From Pseudomonadota bacterium (GTDB taxonomy: Bacteria > Pseudomonadota > Alphaproteobacteria > Rhizobiales > Xanthobacteraceae), in NCBI GenBank assembly GCA_023386885.1, contig JAEWIX010000084.1, positions 1 through 64,000 of the forward strand: a DNA stretch of 64,000 bases, given 5' to 3'. Below are positions 34,190 through 43,449 of the stretch, in pieces; position 1 is the stretch's first letter, and each line of letters starts with the position of its first letter. The notes beneath the pieces are model-generated. The model did no database searches. It worked only from the letters and a program-made list of their open reading frames with translations, and had not been told where the DNA came from. The translations under genes were made by a program, and so were the position numbers.

Positions 34190-35527
34190 TCAGGCGCGGA
34201 TCGCGAAGGAGGATATCGCATCGGCAATCTCGCCCTGCGGCAACCGATCGGCAAAATCCTCGATCTTGGAGAAGGCCGCCGGCGGCACCGCCTGCTCGCC
34301 GCCGATCCGGCGCAGCATCTGCGACACCGTCGCGCGATCGTAGGCATAGTCCGCAGGCGTCATCCGCTGTTCGTGCACCCTGATACCGTTCGCGGTATCC
34401 GCCTCGATCACCGCGCAGAGTTGCGGCACCGCCGGATCGCCGATCAACGTAGTGCGGTGGACCAGCGAGGCCACCGCATCATCGTCATAGGTGGTCATCC
34501 GCTTCATGTCTGGCACGCCATGGATCAGCGTCGTGGCGATGCAGAACGGGATGCTCATCAGCGTTCCGGAGATCGAGTTGAACGGACCCATCGCGTCCAT
34601 GCCGGCATAACCGGTCTCATAAGGATTCATCCGCACGCGCACCGCACGGGGCGTTTCACCTTTCAGCACCTCGCGCAGTTTCAGTGCGCCGGTCACCGGC
34701 GTCTGGTTGAACGCGCAGACCGGGTAAGGCTTGTAGGTGACGCGCAGGGTCGCCCAATCGCGGCCCAGCGAGCCCGCAAGATCAGCCGGCACATCGACGC
34801 CGGCGAATGCCTTGACGAAGCCGACCTTGCCTTCAATTGCCTGCGGTGCCGAGACCGAACCGGCGCGCGCCAAGACTGCGGCGGTCAAGCCGTTGCGCCC
34901 CGCAATGCCGGGCTGATAGCGCCACTCATCGGTGCCATCGGCGAAGGATTGCAGCACACCGCCGGAGAACGACACGGCATTGGCGAGCGCGGCGGCGGTT
35001 GTCGTTGCGTCCAGTCCCATCAGGCGCGTCGCGGCAGCAGCCGCGGCGATGGAGCCGTAGGTGGCGGTGGAGCGGAAACCACCTGGCGTGGTCCTGCCGG
35101 CGAACGCCTGCTCCAGCAGGCCACCGGCTTCATAACCCGCGACCAACGCGGGGATCAGGCGGTCCAGCGGATGCTGCTGCACCTCGATCATCGCGGTGAG
35201 CATCGGCACCAGGATGGTGCCGAAATGCGCCGCGCCGCAGGTGTCTTCCTGCGCGCGACCATGAAACAGCGCGGAGTTGGCGAGACAAGCGCCCGCGATG
35301 GTGGTGCGGCGACCGTCACCGAACAACGTCGCACCATTGGCGACTTCGCCTTCGGTCACCAGCACTGTTTCACGTGCGACTTTGACATACGGCGTATCGA
35401 GGCCGTTCAACCCCATGCCGAACGCATTCAGCACGCACGTGCGCGCCTTCTCCACCACATGCGGCGGCAACGTCTCGAGCGTGAGTGCCGAGGTGAATTC
35501 GGCGATATCGTGGGTGAGCGTGGTCAT
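34190..35527 (-). CDS. MmgE/PrpD family protein
   Basis: 445-residue member of the family of 2-methylcitrate dehydratase and cis-aconitate decarboxylase. Family segments seen are LPPHVVEKARTCVLNAFGMGL near the start, HGRAQEDTC and HFGTILVPML near 90-110, YKPYPVCAFNQTPV near 270 and the C-terminal lid-like IHGVPDMKRMTTYDDDAV. Many members act on tricarboxylates or itaconate-like acids, but the substrate here is open. ATG at 35527 follows AAGGAGG by six bases. It lies 30 bases downstream of livF and so ends the transport operon; the next operon starts behind GntR-type palindromes. Confidence 0.85.
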   Translation of the reverse strand: MTTLTHDIAEFTSALTLETLPPHVVEKARTCVLNAFGMGLNGLDTPYVKVARETVLVTEGEVANGATLFGDGRRTTIAGACLANSALFHGRAQEDTCGAAHFGTILVPMLTAMIEVQQHPLDRLIPALVAGYEAGGLLEQAFAGRTTPGGFRSTATYGSIAAAAAATRLMGLDATTTAAALANAVSFSGGVLQSFADGTDEWRYQPGIAGRNGLTAAVLARAGSVSAPQAIEGKVGFVKAFAGVDVPADLAGSLGRDWATLRVTYKPYPVCAFNQTPVTGALKLREVLKGETPRAVRVRMNPYETGYAGMDAMGPFNSISGTLMSIPFCIATTLIHGVPDMKRMTTYDDDAVASLVHRTTLIGDPAVPQLCAVIEADTANGIRVHEQRMTPADYAYDRATVSQMLRRIGGEQAVPPAAFSKIEDFADRLPQGEIADAISSFAIRA

Positions 35528-35557
35528 GGCAGCCTCCTTGGCGAGAGGACGTAATGA

Positions 35558-36274
35558 TTACAACGCGAGGTAGCGCTGGCGAATCTGCTCGTTGGCTTTC
35601 AGGTCGTCGATGGATGCGCTGTAGACGATCTGGCCCTTGTCGATCACCGTCGCCTGGCTGGCGATGCCGAGACAGAAATGCATGTTCTGCTCAGCGATCA
35701 GCACCGTCGCGCCGGTATCGCGCAATTGCCGCAACAATTCGCCGATGCGCTGCACGATGATCGGCGCGAGCCCTTCGCTCGGCTCGTCCAGCAGCAGCAG
35801 CACCGGATTGCCCATCAGCGTGCGCGCGATTGCCAGCATCTGCTGTTCGCCGCCGGAGAGCCGCCCGGCAACGCGATGGCGCAGTGGCTCCAGCAGCGGA
35901 AACACCTGATAGATGCGCTCGATCGACCAGTCGTCCTGGCCGTCCGGGCCCTTCTTGTGACCGATGACGAGATTGTCCTCGACGCTGTGATCCGGGAAAA
36001 TCTGGCGGTCTTCCGGCACGAAGCCGAGACCGGCGCGTGCGATGTGATGCGGCTTCAGGCCCGACACCGTGCGCCCGCGCAAGGTCACGCGGCCGCGGCG
36101 CGGCGGCGCAAGGCCGGCGATGGCCTTCATCGTCGTCGACTTGCCGGCGCCGTTGCGGCCGAGCAACGCCATGGTTTCGCCCGGCTGCACCGACAGACCG
36201 ACGCCGAACAGTATCTGGCTGGTGCCGTAATAGACGTCGAGCCCTTCGACCTCGATGACAGCTTGCGTGCTCAT
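35558..36274 (-). CDS. livF: Branched-chain-type ABC transporter ATPase (LivF)
   Basis: 238-residue ATPase: Walker A GRNGAGKST at about 39-47, Q-loop region, signature LSGGEQQMLAIARTL, Walker B LLLLDEPSEGLAP and the H-loop replaced by the LivF-typical IAEQNMHF. The last residues IRQRYLAL are typical of LivF. Its ATG overlaps the livG stop by four bases (ATGA). It energises uptake together with LivG and the two permeases upstream. In this genomic setting the solute may be an organic or alicyclic acid rather than leucine. Confidence 0.92.
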   Translation of the reverse strand: MSTQAVIEVEGLDVYYGTSQILFGVGLSVQPGETMALLGRNGAGKSTTMKAIAGLAPPRRGRVTLRGRTVSGLKPHHIARAGLGFVPEDRQIFPDHSVEDNLVIGHKKGPDGQDDWSIERIYQVFPLLEPLRHRVAGRLSGGEQQMLAIARTLMGNPVLLLLDEPSEGLAPIIVQRIGELLRQLRDTGATVLIAEQNMHFCLGIASQATVIDKGQIVYSASIDDLKANEQIRQRYLAL

Positions 36275-37026
36275 AGCGCACCCGCATGTTCGTCGGTGCC
36301 GAGATAGGCTTCGATCACCGCGGGATTTTTTCGGATTTCATCCGGCGTGCCAGTTGCGAGAATGCGGCCGTAGCACAGCACGACGATGGATGGCGCGATC
36401 TTGAAGACGATATCCATGTCGTGCTCGATGAAGACCACCGTGATCTTCTCGCGCACCCACAATTCGTGGACCTTCTCGATCATGCGCCAGCGTTCTTCGG
36501 TACCCATGCCGGCGGTTGGCTCGTCGAGCAGCAGCACCTTGGGCTCCAGCACCAGCGCCAGTGCGATGTCGAGCAGTTTCTGGTCGCCGTGTGACAATGC
36601 GGAGGCGACGCGGTCGCGCTTGTTGGCGAGCCCGAGCAGTTCGATGACGTAGTCGGCGCGCTCGCGCGTCTCCGCCAGCGGAAACCGCCGATGCAGTACG
36701 CTGGCGCGGCGCTGATCGGCGCCCACCGCTGCCAGCATGGTCTCGCTCACCGTGAGCGACGGGAAGATACTTGCGACTTGAAACGCTCGGCCGATACCGT
36801 GACGAACGATATCCGGCGGCGAGCGCCCGGCCATATCGGTGCCGTCGAGCAGGATGCGGCCAGTGTCAGGCCTCAACGCGCCGGTGATCAGATTGAAGAA
36901 TGTGCTCTTGCCGGCGCCGTTGGGGCCGATCACGGCCGTCAGCGAACCGGTGGCGAAATCCAGCGTGACGTCGTCGGTCGCTTTCACGCCGCCGAACGAT
37001 TTCGAGATGTGCTGAACTTCCAGCAT
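36271..37026 (-). CDS. livG: Branched-chain-type ABC transporter ATPase (LivG)
   Basis: 251-residue ATPase with Walker A GPNGAGKST, signature LSHGDQKLLDIALAL (the LivG variant LSHGxQ), Walker B LLLDEPTAGMG and switch FIEHDMDIVF. C-terminal TPDEIRKNPAVIEAYLG is the LivG family tail. The frame extends 22 codons further upstream into the SDR gene; ATG at 37026, two bases after the SDR stop, is the family start. It pairs with LivF. Confidence 0.92.
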   Translation of the reverse strand: MLEVQHISKSFGGVKATDDVTLDFATGSLTAVIGPNGAGKSTFFNLITGALRPDTGRILLDGTDMAGRSPPDIVRHGIGRAFQVASIFPSLTVSETMLAAVGADQRRASVLHRRFPLAETRERADYVIELLGLANKRDRVASALSHGDQKLLDIALALVLEPKVLLLDEPTAGMGTEERWRMIEKVHELWVREKITVVFIEHDMDIVFKIAPSIVVLCYGRILATGTPDEIRKNPAVIEAYLGTDEHAGAL

Positions 37027-37028
37027 TG

Positions 37029-37829
37029 TTAAGCACTCGCCTCCCGTGATCCGCCGTAGGTGTTCCAGGGCGTCGCGGCGAGCCAGCCGCAATCGACCGG
37101 CACGTTCACGCCGGTCATTGCAGAGGCTGCGTCCGACGCGAGGAACGCGACGACGCTGGCGATTTCTTCCGGCGTCACCAGCCGCTTCAGCGCAGCATTG
37201 TTCGAGAGGTTCGACACGTCGCGCTCACCGCGATCGATCGCGCCCTGCAACGCCGGCGTCAACGTGTAGCCGGGCGACACCGCGTTGACGCGCACGCCCG
37301 CCGGTCCCCACTCCGCCGCAAGACACGCCGTCATCGAGATCACCGCCGCCTTCGCCGGCGCATAGGCGTGCAATGGCATCGACCGCATGCCGGCGATGGA
37401 GGCGATGTTGACGATGCTGCCGCGACCGCGCACGATCATGGCACGGGCGAACGCGGTGCAAGCGACATACGTTCCGCGCTGATCGACGCGGACGATGTCG
37501 TCCCAGCGTTCCATCGGCAGCTCGTGCGGCCGCACCGGCGTCTGGATGATGCCTGCGCTGTTGACCAGCACGCCGACCGGCCCGCATTCACGCTCGATGG
37601 TTTCGGCGCAAGCTTCAACCGCGCGTTCGTCGCCGACATCGAGCGCATAGGCGCGGCCGCCGATCTCGTTCGCGATCGCCTCTGCCTTGGCAATATCGCG
37701 ATCCACCACCGCCACCAGCCCGCCGCCATCCTGCGCGAATTTGCGCGCGCACGCCGCGCCGATGCCGCTGGCGCCGCCGGTGACGACGCGGACATGGCCG
37801 GCTGCTATCGGGTTTGCCGCCGCGCTCAT
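37029..37829 (-). CDS. Short-chain dehydrogenase inside the Liv operon
   Basis: 266-residue SDR: TGGASGIG at 17-24, Asp at the end of strand 2 (VVDRD), NSAG in place of NNAG, and catalytic Ser/Tyr/Lys in NIASIAG and HAYAPAK. Its ATG shares one base with the livM stop (TGATG) and its stop is two bases from livG, so it is translated within the transporter operon. Its closest relative in the window is the SDR at 43446-44243, including the unusual C-terminal pattern PVD-G-LA-TW-TY-G. An enzyme in this position probably oxidises or reduces the transported solute or its early product. Confidence 0.88.
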   Translation of the reverse strand: MSAAANPIAAGHVRVVTGGASGIGAACARKFAQDGGGLVAVVDRDIAKAEAIANEIGGRAYALDVGDERAVEACAETIERECGPVGVLVNSAGIIQTPVRPHELPMERWDDIVRVDQRGTYVACTAFARAMIVRGRGSIVNIASIAGMRSMPLHAYAPAKAAVISMTACLAAEWGPAGVRVNAVSPGYTLTPALQGAIDRGERDVSNLSNNAALKRLVTPEEIASVVAFLASDAASAMTGVNVPVDCGWLAATPWNTYGGSREASA

Positions 37830-38851
37830 CAGGACTGCTCCTTCGAGGCGTCGCGCCACGACCGATACCAGTCGACGGCGAAATCCATCAGACCCTTGCG
37901 CAGGCCCAGCGCGAAGAACAGGATGACCACGCCGAGCACGATGCCGTAGTGCTCAGTCAGTCGGGTCGCGGTGTCGTTGAGGATCAACAACAGCACGGTG
38001 CCGACCATCGGGCCGAGGAAAGTGGTAACACCGCCCAGCATGTTGATGAAGATGCCTTCGCCGGAAATGGTCCAGTAGGCGAACTCCGGATAGGCACCGG
38101 AGACGAACAGGCTCATGATCATGCCGCCGACGCTGGCGAACAGCGCGGCCAGCACGAACACGGTGAGCTTGGCGCGCCAGACATTGATGCCGATGAAGCT
38201 GGCGCGGGTGGCGTTGTCGCGGATCATCCGCAGCGTATAGCCGAACGGCGATTGCGCGATCTGGCGCATCAGCAGCAAGCCGATCACCAGCAGCGCACAA
38301 CTGAAGATGTAAAGCTGCACGTGATTGGTGAGATCGATGCCCCAGAATACCGGGCGCTTGATGCCGCCACGCAAGCCCTGATCGCCGCCGGTGAGCGACT
38401 GCCACGACAGGATGACGCTGTGAATCAGCATCTGGAACGCCAGCGTGACGAAGGCAAAGTAGATTTCCTTCAGCCGCACGCAGATGGCACCGATCACCAC
38501 CGCCGCGACAGCCGTGATCGCCAAGGTGCAGACCATCGCTACCGGGATCGATACGTTGGCGCGCTGCATCAACAGGCCGAAACCATAAGCGCCGAGGCCA
38601 AAGAACATGCCGTGGCCGAACGAGATCAGGCCGGTGTAGCCGACCAGCAGGTTCAGCGAGGTGGCGAACAGGCCGAAGGCGGAGCAGCGGATGACGAAAT
38701 CCAGCAGCGCCTTGCTATCGAACAGGAACGGCAGCGCCGTCAGAATGGCGAACGCAATGACGGCAGCCGCCACATCGATAGTGGCAGCACGCCGCGGCCT
38801 TGCGGCAAACGGCGCGGCTCCCGCACGGGTCTCGACATTCAACTCGCTCAT
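37829..38851 (-). CDS. livM: Branched-chain-type ABC permease (LivM)
   Basis: 340-residue permease with about nine membrane segments and the LivM motif region GYTGLISFGHGMFFGLGAYGFGLLM and IKEIYFAFVTLAFQMLIHSV-like stretch. C-terminal LRKGLMDFAVDWYRSWRD. ATG at 38851 overlaps the livH stop by four bases. It forms the membrane channel with LivH. Confidence 0.92.
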   Translation of the reverse strand: MSELNVETRAGAAPFAARPRRAATIDVAAAVIAFAILTALPFLFDSKALLDFVIRCSAFGLFATSLNLLVGYTGLISFGHGMFFGLGAYGFGLLMQRANVSIPVAMVCTLAITAVAAVVIGAICVRLKEIYFAFVTLAFQMLIHSVILSWQSLTGGDQGLRGGIKRPVFWGIDLTNHVQLYIFSCALLVIGLLLMRQIAQSPFGYTLRMIRDNATRASFIGINVWRAKLTVFVLAALFASVGGMIMSLFVSGAYPEFAYWTISGEGIFINMLGGVTTFLGPMVGTVLLLILNDTATRLTEHYGIVLGVVILFFALGLRKGLMDFAVDWYRSWRDASKEQS

Positions 38852-39750
38852 GCCACGTCCTTGCCGAACAAGCCGGTCGGACGTGCGACCAGAACAATGA
38901 CCATGAACAGATACATCAAACCGTCAGTGAACAGCGGGAAGCCCAGCGATCCGAACGAGCGGATCAGGCCGATCAACAGCGCACCGATCAGTGCGCCGAG
39001 GATCGAGCCCATGCCCCCGATTACCGTAACGATGAAGGATTCGATCAGCACCGAAAACCCCATGCCCGGCGTCATTGAGCGCACCGGCGCGGCCAGCGCA
39101 CCGGCAAGCCCGGCGAGCGCGCAGCCCAGCGCGAACACGCTGCCATAGATCATCGCGGTGTTGATGCCGAGCGCCGACACCATGCCGGGATTATGCGCGG
39201 CGGCACGAATGACCTTGCCGAGCTTTGAGCGCGCCAGTCCGATGCCGAGCAGCGCCGCCACTACCAGCGCCACGCTGATGAGCAGGATATAGAACGGCGG
39301 CACGACGCCGCCGGCAATGAACCACGGCGGCACCTGGAACGCCTCCGGCATCCCCATCGACTTGAATTCGGCGCCCCAGATCAGTTTCACGCTGTCGTCG
39401 AAGATCAGCACGAAGGCGTAGCAGACCAAAAGCTGCATCAGCACGTCGCGGCCGTAGACCCGGCTGATGAAGACGCGTTCGAAGATCAAGCCGATCAACG
39501 CGGCGCCGAGCGCGCCGAACAGCAACGCCACAATGAAGCTGCCGGTCAGTTGATAGCCGGTCAGCGCGAAGTAGGCGCCGAACATATAGAACGCGCCGTG
39601 GCTGAAGTTGACGATCTTGAGCACGCCGAAAATCAGCGTCAACCCAACGGCGACGAGAAACAGCAGCATACCGATGATGAGGCCACTGGTGGTCTGCGTC
39701 ACCACACAGGCCGAACTGCCGAGACAGCCGATAAGCGCGTCGATATCCAC
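38848..39750 (-). CDS. livH: Branched-chain-type ABC permease (LivH)
   Basis: About 300-residue permease with the LivH signature LTLIFGVLKIVNFSHGAFYMFGAY and eight to nine membrane segments. The longest frame starts with GTG at 39843, which would read through a strong hairpin; GTG at 39750 gives the normal family length, though its GGA site is weak. It follows the binding protein by 105 bases that contain the hairpin and is coupled to livM. Confidence 0.88.
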   Translation of the reverse strand: MDIDALIGCLGSSACVVTQTTSGLIIGMLLFLVAVGLTLIFGVLKIVNFSHGAFYMFGAYFALTGYQLTGSFIVALLFGALGAALIGLIFERVFISRVYGRDVLMQLLVCYAFVLIFDDSVKLIWGAEFKSMGMPEAFQVPPWFIAGGVVPPFYILLISVALVVAALLGIGLARSKLGKVIRAAAHNPGMVSALGINTAMIYGSVFALGCALAGLAGALAAPVRSMTPGMGFSVLIESFIVTVIGGMGSILGALIGALLIGLIRSFGSLGFPLFTDGLMYLFMVIVLVARPTGLFGKDVA

Positions 39751-39807
39751 GGAGCATCCGTTCAGACTTGCCGGACCATGCCGGCTTGTGAACCTTAACG
39801 AGAACGA

Positions 39808-39838
39808 CGGAAGGAGGCCGCCGCGCGGCCTCCTTCCG
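39808..39838. terminator. Hairpin between binding protein and permease genes
   Basis: CGGAAGGAGGCCG against CGGCCTCCTTCCG, 13-base perfect arms around CCGCG, 18 bases after the binding-protein stop codon. No T-run follows on the minus strand. It probably stabilises the binding-protein message or partly terminates, giving more binding protein than permease, as in other solute-binding-protein operons. Confidence 0.65.
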
Positions 39839-39855
39839 CTCACATCGATATTCGA

Positions 39856-41115
39856 TCAGGTGTAACCCTTGCTCTTCTTCCATTCGGCTTCAAGCGCGAA
39901 GATCTGCTTCCAGTCGCCGCTCTTGACGTCGGGCACGTAGGGTTCGGTCGGGATCGTCGTGCCCCAGCCAATAGCGTAGCCGACCAGCGTGCGATCCTCG
40001 CCGCGCATCGTCACGGTGCCGTCCGCGCCGAACGGGCACTTGATGGTGAGGCCGGTGAGAACTTCCGCGAGCTTCTTGCCGTCGGTGGAGTTGGCTTTCT
40101 TCGCCGCCTCATTGAGGAACATCACCGCGGTCGCGTTCTGCCACGACCAGTTGGTGGGATATTCCTTGTACTTCGCCTTGTAGGCATCGCCCCACGCGGC
40201 GTTCTCTGCCGTCGCCGGATAGGTCTTGATGTAGCGGTTGCCGGAGTGGATGCCCTTCGGCAGGTTCTTCACCACGGTCAGCGCGGTGTAGTCCGCCATG
40301 TTGACGGCGAACACCTCCATCTGCGTGAACATCGCGTAGATGTTGGCCTGGTCGATGTACGACGTCAGATCGCCGCCCCACAGCGCCGAGTAGAGCGCTT
40401 GCGGCTTCGCCTGCAAAATCTTCGTCACCGTCTCGGTGTAGTCCGGCTGGAACAGCTTCGGCCAGTTCTCGCTGATGATCTCGACGTCGGGCGCGAAGTG
40501 CTTGAGGTAGGTGACGAACTCCGCCGTGGTGTCGCGGCCGTAGGCGTAATCCGGCGAGCAGGTCGCCCACTTCTTCAGACCCTTGGCCTTGGCGATTCCC
40601 GCCGCATAGTTGCCGCCGGCGATGGAGTCGTGAATGCCCTGACGCACGCAGCGGAAGGCGTTCGGAATGTGCTGCTTCGGATCGGCAGTCAGCGACGAGG
40701 CTTCCGAACAGGTGTGGATGCACAGCACACCGATGTCGCGTGCGACTTCGTGCACCGCGAACGATCCGGACGACGCTTCGCCGTCGAGAATGATTTCGCA
40801 GCCGTCAGTGTTGACGAGTTCACGCGCGATGCGCGCGGCTTCCTGCGGCTGGCCCTTGGAATCGCGGACCACCATTTCGATCTGACGTCCGGCAAGGCCG
40901 CCGGCAGCATTGACCTTGTCGACCTCAAGCATCACGGCATTGCGCGACGAGGTGCCGAGCTGCGCGACGCGCCCGGACAGGATGGTCGGCATACCGATCT
41001 TGATGGTCTTGGCCTGCGCGCGTGCCACCCATGGCGAGGCCACGGTGAAAGCACCGGCACCCATCAACGCAAGCGTCGCTCGCCGGTTGATGCCCGGCTT
41101 TCCAGTCTTTGTCAT
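39856..41115 (-). CDS. Branched-chain-type ABC transporter substrate-binding protein
   Basis: 419-residue periplasmic protein of the Peripla_BP_6 fold. The N-terminus has twin arginines (NRRATLALMG) before a hydrophobic stretch and an AQA cleavage site near 35, so Tat export is likely. The mature part begins KTIKIGMPTILSGRVAQLGTSSRNAVML. Group members in rhizobia and Rhodopseudomonas bind aromatic or dicarboxylic acids as often as amino acids. ATG at 41115 follows GAGGAGGG. It is first in the livH-livM-SDR-livG-livF-mmgE/prpD unit. Confidence 0.92.
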   Translation of the reverse strand: MTKTGKPGINRRATLALMGAGAFTVASPWVARAQAKTIKIGMPTILSGRVAQLGTSSRNAVMLEVDKVNAAGGLAGRQIEMVVRDSKGQPQEAARIARELVNTDGCEIILDGEASSGSFAVHEVARDIGVLCIHTCSEASSLTADPKQHIPNAFRCVRQGIHDSIAGGNYAAGIAKAKGLKKWATCSPDYAYGRDTTAEFVTYLKHFAPDVEIISENWPKLFQPDYTETVTKILQAKPQALYSALWGGDLTSYIDQANIYAMFTQMEVFAVNMADYTALTVVKNLPKGIHSGNRYIKTYPATAENAAWGDAYKAKYKEYPTNWSWQNATAVMFLNEAAKKANSTDGKKLAEVLTGLTIKCPFGADGTVTMRGEDRTLVGYAIGWGTTIPTEPYVPDVKSGDWKQIFALEAEWKKSKGYT

Positions 41116-41291
41116 CCTGCCCTCCTCAACGGGGTACGCGTCCTCGATCGGAGATCATGCCGTCTCCGTGTTGTGAAGATTTCAGACGCGGCGGGGTGAC
41201 GTCAAGCGAAAAATGAATTACGAGTCAGCATTCAGACTTGAACATTCCGTGCTTCGACAACGAGCGACAACTCTGCGTTTCGACGGTCAAA

Positions 41292-42794
41292 ATGATCAAT
41301 TTATCAAGCTTCATCGCCTATCACGCGCGCCGCACGCCAGAGCGATGTGCGCTGAAATATCGCGGCCAGGGCATCTCCTATTCCGCCTTCGACACACGCA
41401 TCCGCAAGACCGGCGGCTGGCTCGTCTCGCGCGGCGTCAAGCCAGGCGACGTCGTGGCGGTGCTGATGAAGAACAGCGCGGCATTTCTCGATATCGCATT
41501 CGCGACCAGCCATATCGGCGCGGTCTTCCTGCCGATCAACTTCCGTCTCTCCGCGCATGAAGTCGCCTACATCGTCGAGAATTCCGGCGCGCGGATTCTC
41601 ATCACCGATGACGAACTCGCCGCCAATGCCGCCGGCCCCGCGCCGGTGGTGCTGATCGACGAGGCGACGCAAAACGACGCCACGCGGCTTGCGCCGGATG
41701 CCGCCCCTGCGCCGCTGCATCATGTGCAGCCGTGCGACCTGATGCGGCTGATGTACACGTCGGGCACGACCGATCGCCCCAAGGGCGTGATGCTGACTTA
41801 CGACAACATCTACTGGAAATCCGCCGATCAGACGATTGCATTGGGATTGAGCCGCGATACACGGCTGTTGGTGGTCGGACCGCTCTATCACGTCGGCGCG
41901 CTCGATCTGCCCGGCATCGCGGTGCTGTGGCACGGCGGCATGCTGTGCATCCATCGCAACTTCGACGCCGAGGAAACGATCGCCGCCATTGCCGCCGAAA
42001 AACTCACCGGCGCGTGGTTCGCACCGGTGATGACATCCTCGATCCTCGCGCTCCCGCAGCGCGGCCGCTACGACGTCTCCAGCCTGCAATGGGCGATCGG
42101 CGGCGGCGAGAAGACGCCGGAATCGCGCATCCGCGCCTTCTCGGACTACTTTATCAATGGCCGCTACATCGACGCTTATGGGCTGACGGAAACCTGCGGC
42201 GGCGACACCTTCATGGAAGTGGGTTTCGAAATCGACAAGATCGGCTCCACCGGCCGCGCCATCGCCCATGTCGAAATCGAAATTCGCGACGATGCCGGCA
42301 GACCCGTCGCCACCGGCGAGACGGGTGAAATCTGCCTGCGCGGACCGAAGATCACCAAGGGCTACTGGAAGGACCCGGACAAGACGGCAGCGGCATTTTT
42401 CGGCGACTGGTTCCGCAGCGGCGATGTCGGTTATCTCGACGCCGACGGCTTTCTGTATCTGACCGACCGCAAGAAGGACATCATCATCTCCGGCGGCGAA
42501 AATATCGCTTCCTCCGAAGTCGAGCGGGTAATCTACGAACTGCCGCAAGTCAGCGAAGTGGCTGTGGTCGGCGTGCCCGATGCGCGCTGGGGCGAACGCC
42601 CGGTGGCGGTAATCGCCCTCGCCAACGATGCGACGCTGGATCTCGCTGCGCTGACCGAGCATTGCCGCGCGCGGCTGGCCTCATTCAAAGTGCCGAAGCA
42701 GCTGATCCTGCGCGACAGCCTGCCGCGAAACCCATCGGGCAAGGTGCTCAAGCGCGTGCTACGCGCCGAACTGGAGGGAGCCGCGGATGGCTAG
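41292..42794 (+). CDS. AMP-forming acyl-CoA ligase
   Basis: 500-residue ANL enzyme: P-loop LMYTSGTTDRPKGVML (Asp in place of the usual Gly after TT), A5 DAYGLTETCGGD, hinge DRKKDIIISGGENIASSEVE and C-terminal RNPSGKVLKRVLR. It should be active and most resembles FadK/FadD13-type ligases. A TTG at 41238 is possible; ATG at 41292 gives the family start but lacks a clear ribosome site. It is first in a tight operon with TetR, SDR, Baeyer-Villiger monooxygenase and DsbA-like genes, divergent from the Liv operon, and may activate the acid released after lactone or ester opening. Confidence 0.88.
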   Translation: MINLSSFIAYHARRTPERCALKYRGQGISYSAFDTRIRKTGGWLVSRGVKPGDVVAVLMKNSAAFLDIAFATSHIGAVFLPINFRLSAHEVAYIVENSGARILITDDELAANAAGPAPVVLIDEATQNDATRLAPDAAPAPLHHVQPCDLMRLMYTSGTTDRPKGVMLTYDNIYWKSADQTIALGLSRDTRLLVVGPLYHVGALDLPGIAVLWHGGMLCIHRNFDAEETIAAIAAEKLTGAWFAPVMTSSILALPQRGRYDVSSLQWAIGGGEKTPESRIRAFSDYFINGRYIDAYGLTETCGGDTFMEVGFEIDKIGSTGRAIAHVEIEIRDDAGRPVATGETGEICLRGPKITKGYWKDPDKTAAAFFGDWFRSGDVGYLDADGFLYLTDRKKDIIISGGENIASSEVERVIYELPQVSEVAVVGVPDARWGERPVAVIALANDATLDLAALTEHCRARLASFKVPKQLILRDSLPRNPSGKVLKRVLRAELEGAADG

Positions 42795-43449
42795 AAGCGC
42801 CACGCTGCCCGCGCGCAGCGGCCGCAAGGCCGAGAAGCTCAGCCGCGCCGAACGTAACGAAGAAACCCGGCGACGGCTGTTCGACGCCGCAACCAGGGTG
42901 GTCGGCAAATACGGCTACGCCGAAGCTTCCGTCGCGCGCATCACCGAACTCGCCGGCGTCGCGCAAGGCACGTTCTACAATCACTTCGAGAACCGCCAGG
43001 AATTGCTGGATCAGTTGCTACCGACCATCGGCATCGACATGGTGCATTTCATCCGCGACCGTGCGGGGCCAGACATGCCGGCAGACGAGCGCGAATTGGC
43101 GGGCTTTCGTGCGTTCTTCGAATTCGTGCATCGCGTGCCGGAATTCCAGCGTATTCTTAACGAGGCGGAATTCTTCGCGCCCAAAGGCTACCAGAAGCAT
43201 CTCGACAACGTCGCCACCGCCTTTATCCGGATTTTCAAGCGCGCCCGCAGCGACGGCGACATCGTTGACTACAGCGACGAGGAGTTCGAGGCGATCGTCC
43301 ACATGTTCATGGGCGCGCGCGGTTATCTCAGCCGACGCTACGCCTCCGGCAGCGATACGGCGTCGGTGCCGGACGACGTCATCACCGCCTATCAGAAGCT
43401 GATCACGCGCGGATTGTTCACGCCAGCGAACCGGATAAAAAAATCATGA
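42787..43449 (+). CDS. TetR family transcriptional regulator
   Basis: 220-residue repressor with HTH at about 27-75 (RRRLFDAATRVVGKYGYAEASVARITELAGVAQGTFYNHFENRQELLDQLL) and a helical ligand domain. It overlaps the ligase gene by eight bases and is preceded by GGAGGGAG inside it; its own stop overlaps the SDR start. Being inside the operon it probably controls that operon in response to a CoA ester or ketone. No convincing operator could be picked out in the divergent gap 41116-41291. Confidence 0.93.
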   Translation: MARSATLPARSGRKAEKLSRAERNEETRRRLFDAATRVVGKYGYAEASVARITELAGVAQGTFYNHFENRQELLDQLLPTIGIDMVHFIRDRAGPDMPADERELAGFRAFFEFVHRVPEFQRILNEAEFFAPKGYQKHLDNVATAFIRIFKRARSDGDIVDYSDEEFEAIVHMFMGARGYLSRRYASGSDTASVPDDVITAYQKLITRGLFTPANRIKKS

